Assembly (NCBI GenBank): GCA_003820635.1
Contig: RPOS01000175.1
Coordinates: 1 to 5,656, forward strand
Direction: 5' to 3'
Source of the DNA: Verrucomicrobiaceae bacterium
GTDB taxonomy: Bacteria > Verrucomicrobiota > Verrucomicrobiae > Verrucomicrobiales > Akkermansiaceae
Length of the DNA: 5,656 bases
The notes beneath the pieces were generated by a model. It searched no databases, was not told the origin of the DNA, and worked only from the letters and a program-made list of their open reading frames with translations. Within the stretch, counting starts at the first letter, position 1, and every line of letters begins with the position of its first letter. Below, one piece after another: positions 5,510 through 5,656 of this stretch. The translations under genes and the position numbers were made by a program.

Positions 5510-5656
5510 CTGGGTATTCATGGGGTGTTCTGGGACTCTGGGTTTCCGGGGTGTTGCATGGTTTAAAGTTGGAAATCTGTTGGAAATCGGACCGATTTCT
5601 GTCGCGGATTCGCAGTTTGAACCCTCGGGCATCACGGCTGATTTCGAACGTCATCC
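5487..5656 (-). CDS. Possible C-terminal fragment of an unknown gene running in from the right edge
   Basis: The minus strand is open from the window edge to a TAA at 5489-5487, about 55 residues if counted from the ATG at 5654. It may continue beyond the window. The translated sequence begins 'MTFEISRDARGFKLRIRD' and ends in a proline- and histidine-rich tail. I do not recognise a domain. The stop lies nine bases from the 3' end of tRNA-Ser, where integrase genes of elements inserted at a tRNA often sit, but no integrase motif is visible here. A competing frame on the plus strand (ATG at 5520, open to the edge) is equally long, so coding status is unproven. Confidence 0.2.
   Translation of the reverse strand, partial: MTFEISRDARGFKLRIRDRNRSDFQQISNFKPCNTPETQSPRTPHEYPEKHTNCW
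5509..5555. repeat. Two imperfect direct repeats downstream of tRNA-Ser
   Basis: Copy one (5509-5529) and copy two (5537-5555) share TCTGGGT at the left and GGGGTGTT at the right, separated by ATTCAT in the first and TTCC in the second, with a 28-base period. Both are in the AT-richer tail after the tRNA. They could be protein-binding sites or a small tandem duplication; function is unknown. Confidence 0.5.
5568..5588. repeat. Tandem 11-base direct repeat
   Basis: GTTGGAAATC occurs at 5568-5577 and again at 5579-5588, one base apart, so the two copies sit on the same face of the helix. The second copy runs into the palindrome that follows. Such spacing is common for operator or recombinase arm-type sites, but nothing else here identifies the binding protein. 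Confidence 0.55.
5583..5599. repeat. 17-bp perfect palindrome with single-base centre
   Basis: GAAATCGGACCGATTTC has two perfect eight-base arms around a central A. It overlaps the second copy of the tandem repeat. No T-run follows, so it is not a standard terminator; a dimeric regulator or recombinase site is the simplest reading. The symmetry is certain and the role is inferred. Confidence 0.5.

Noticed and set aside
5360..5635. Minus-strand frame with 'GGGGGIRTHGRLPVFGFQDRRD'-like tRNA shadow
   Set aside because: It also reads through the tRNA in antisense; the recognisable part is the tRNA itself.
1..5656. CRISPR array, insertion sequence, toxin-antitoxin or phage-defence genes
   Set aside because: No regularly spaced repeats, transposase motifs, terminal inverted repeats or defence-type domains are visible in the identifiable genes.

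Overview
The window is high-GC bacterial chromosome. It most likely comes from a member of the Verrucomicrobiota: the first gene ends in a C-terminal module I associate with secreted proteins of that phylum (a 'VEASTDLKNW' stretch and a terminal 'FLRVVFE'), and the start codons lack a clear Shine-Dalgarno sequence. This assignment is inferred from protein style, not from a database search. The content looks mostly like ordinary housekeeping and accessory chromosome. I see no CRISPR array, insertion sequence or recognisable defence cassette.

Layout from left to right: (1) the 3' part of a large secreted or surface protein on the + strand, with about six Asp-box-like beta-propeller blades, an EF-hand/thrombospondin-3-like calcium loop and a beta-rich C-terminal module. 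(2) Converging on it with only 10 bases between stop codons, a two-gene minus-strand unit: a PTA/PTB-family phosphate acyltransferase homologue with an altered active-site loop, followed by a rhomboid intramembrane protease with a GlpG-like soluble N-terminal domain. (3) Divergent from that unit, a plus-strand pair: a PHP-domain histidinol-phosphatase (HisJ/HisK type) and an aldo/keto reductase of the long subfamily, in which the C-terminal 4Fe-4S region has kept its fold-like sequence but lost the cysteines. (4) A complete tRNA-Ser(UGA) with encoded CCA, preceded by a candidate stable-RNA promoter. (5) A 179-base tail that is visibly more AT-rich and carries short direct repeats, a 17-bp palindrome and a possible truncated minus-strand reading frame running to the window edge.

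The genes do not form one obvious pathway. The phosphatase belongs to histidine synthesis, the acyltransferase homologue to acyl-CoA/acyl-phosphate metabolism, and the rhomboid to membrane proteolysis. The points most worth following up are the replaced active-site residues of the PTA homologue, the cysteine-free ferredoxin-like tail of the aldo/keto reductase, and the repeat-rich sequence after the tRNA, where an integrated element could begin.
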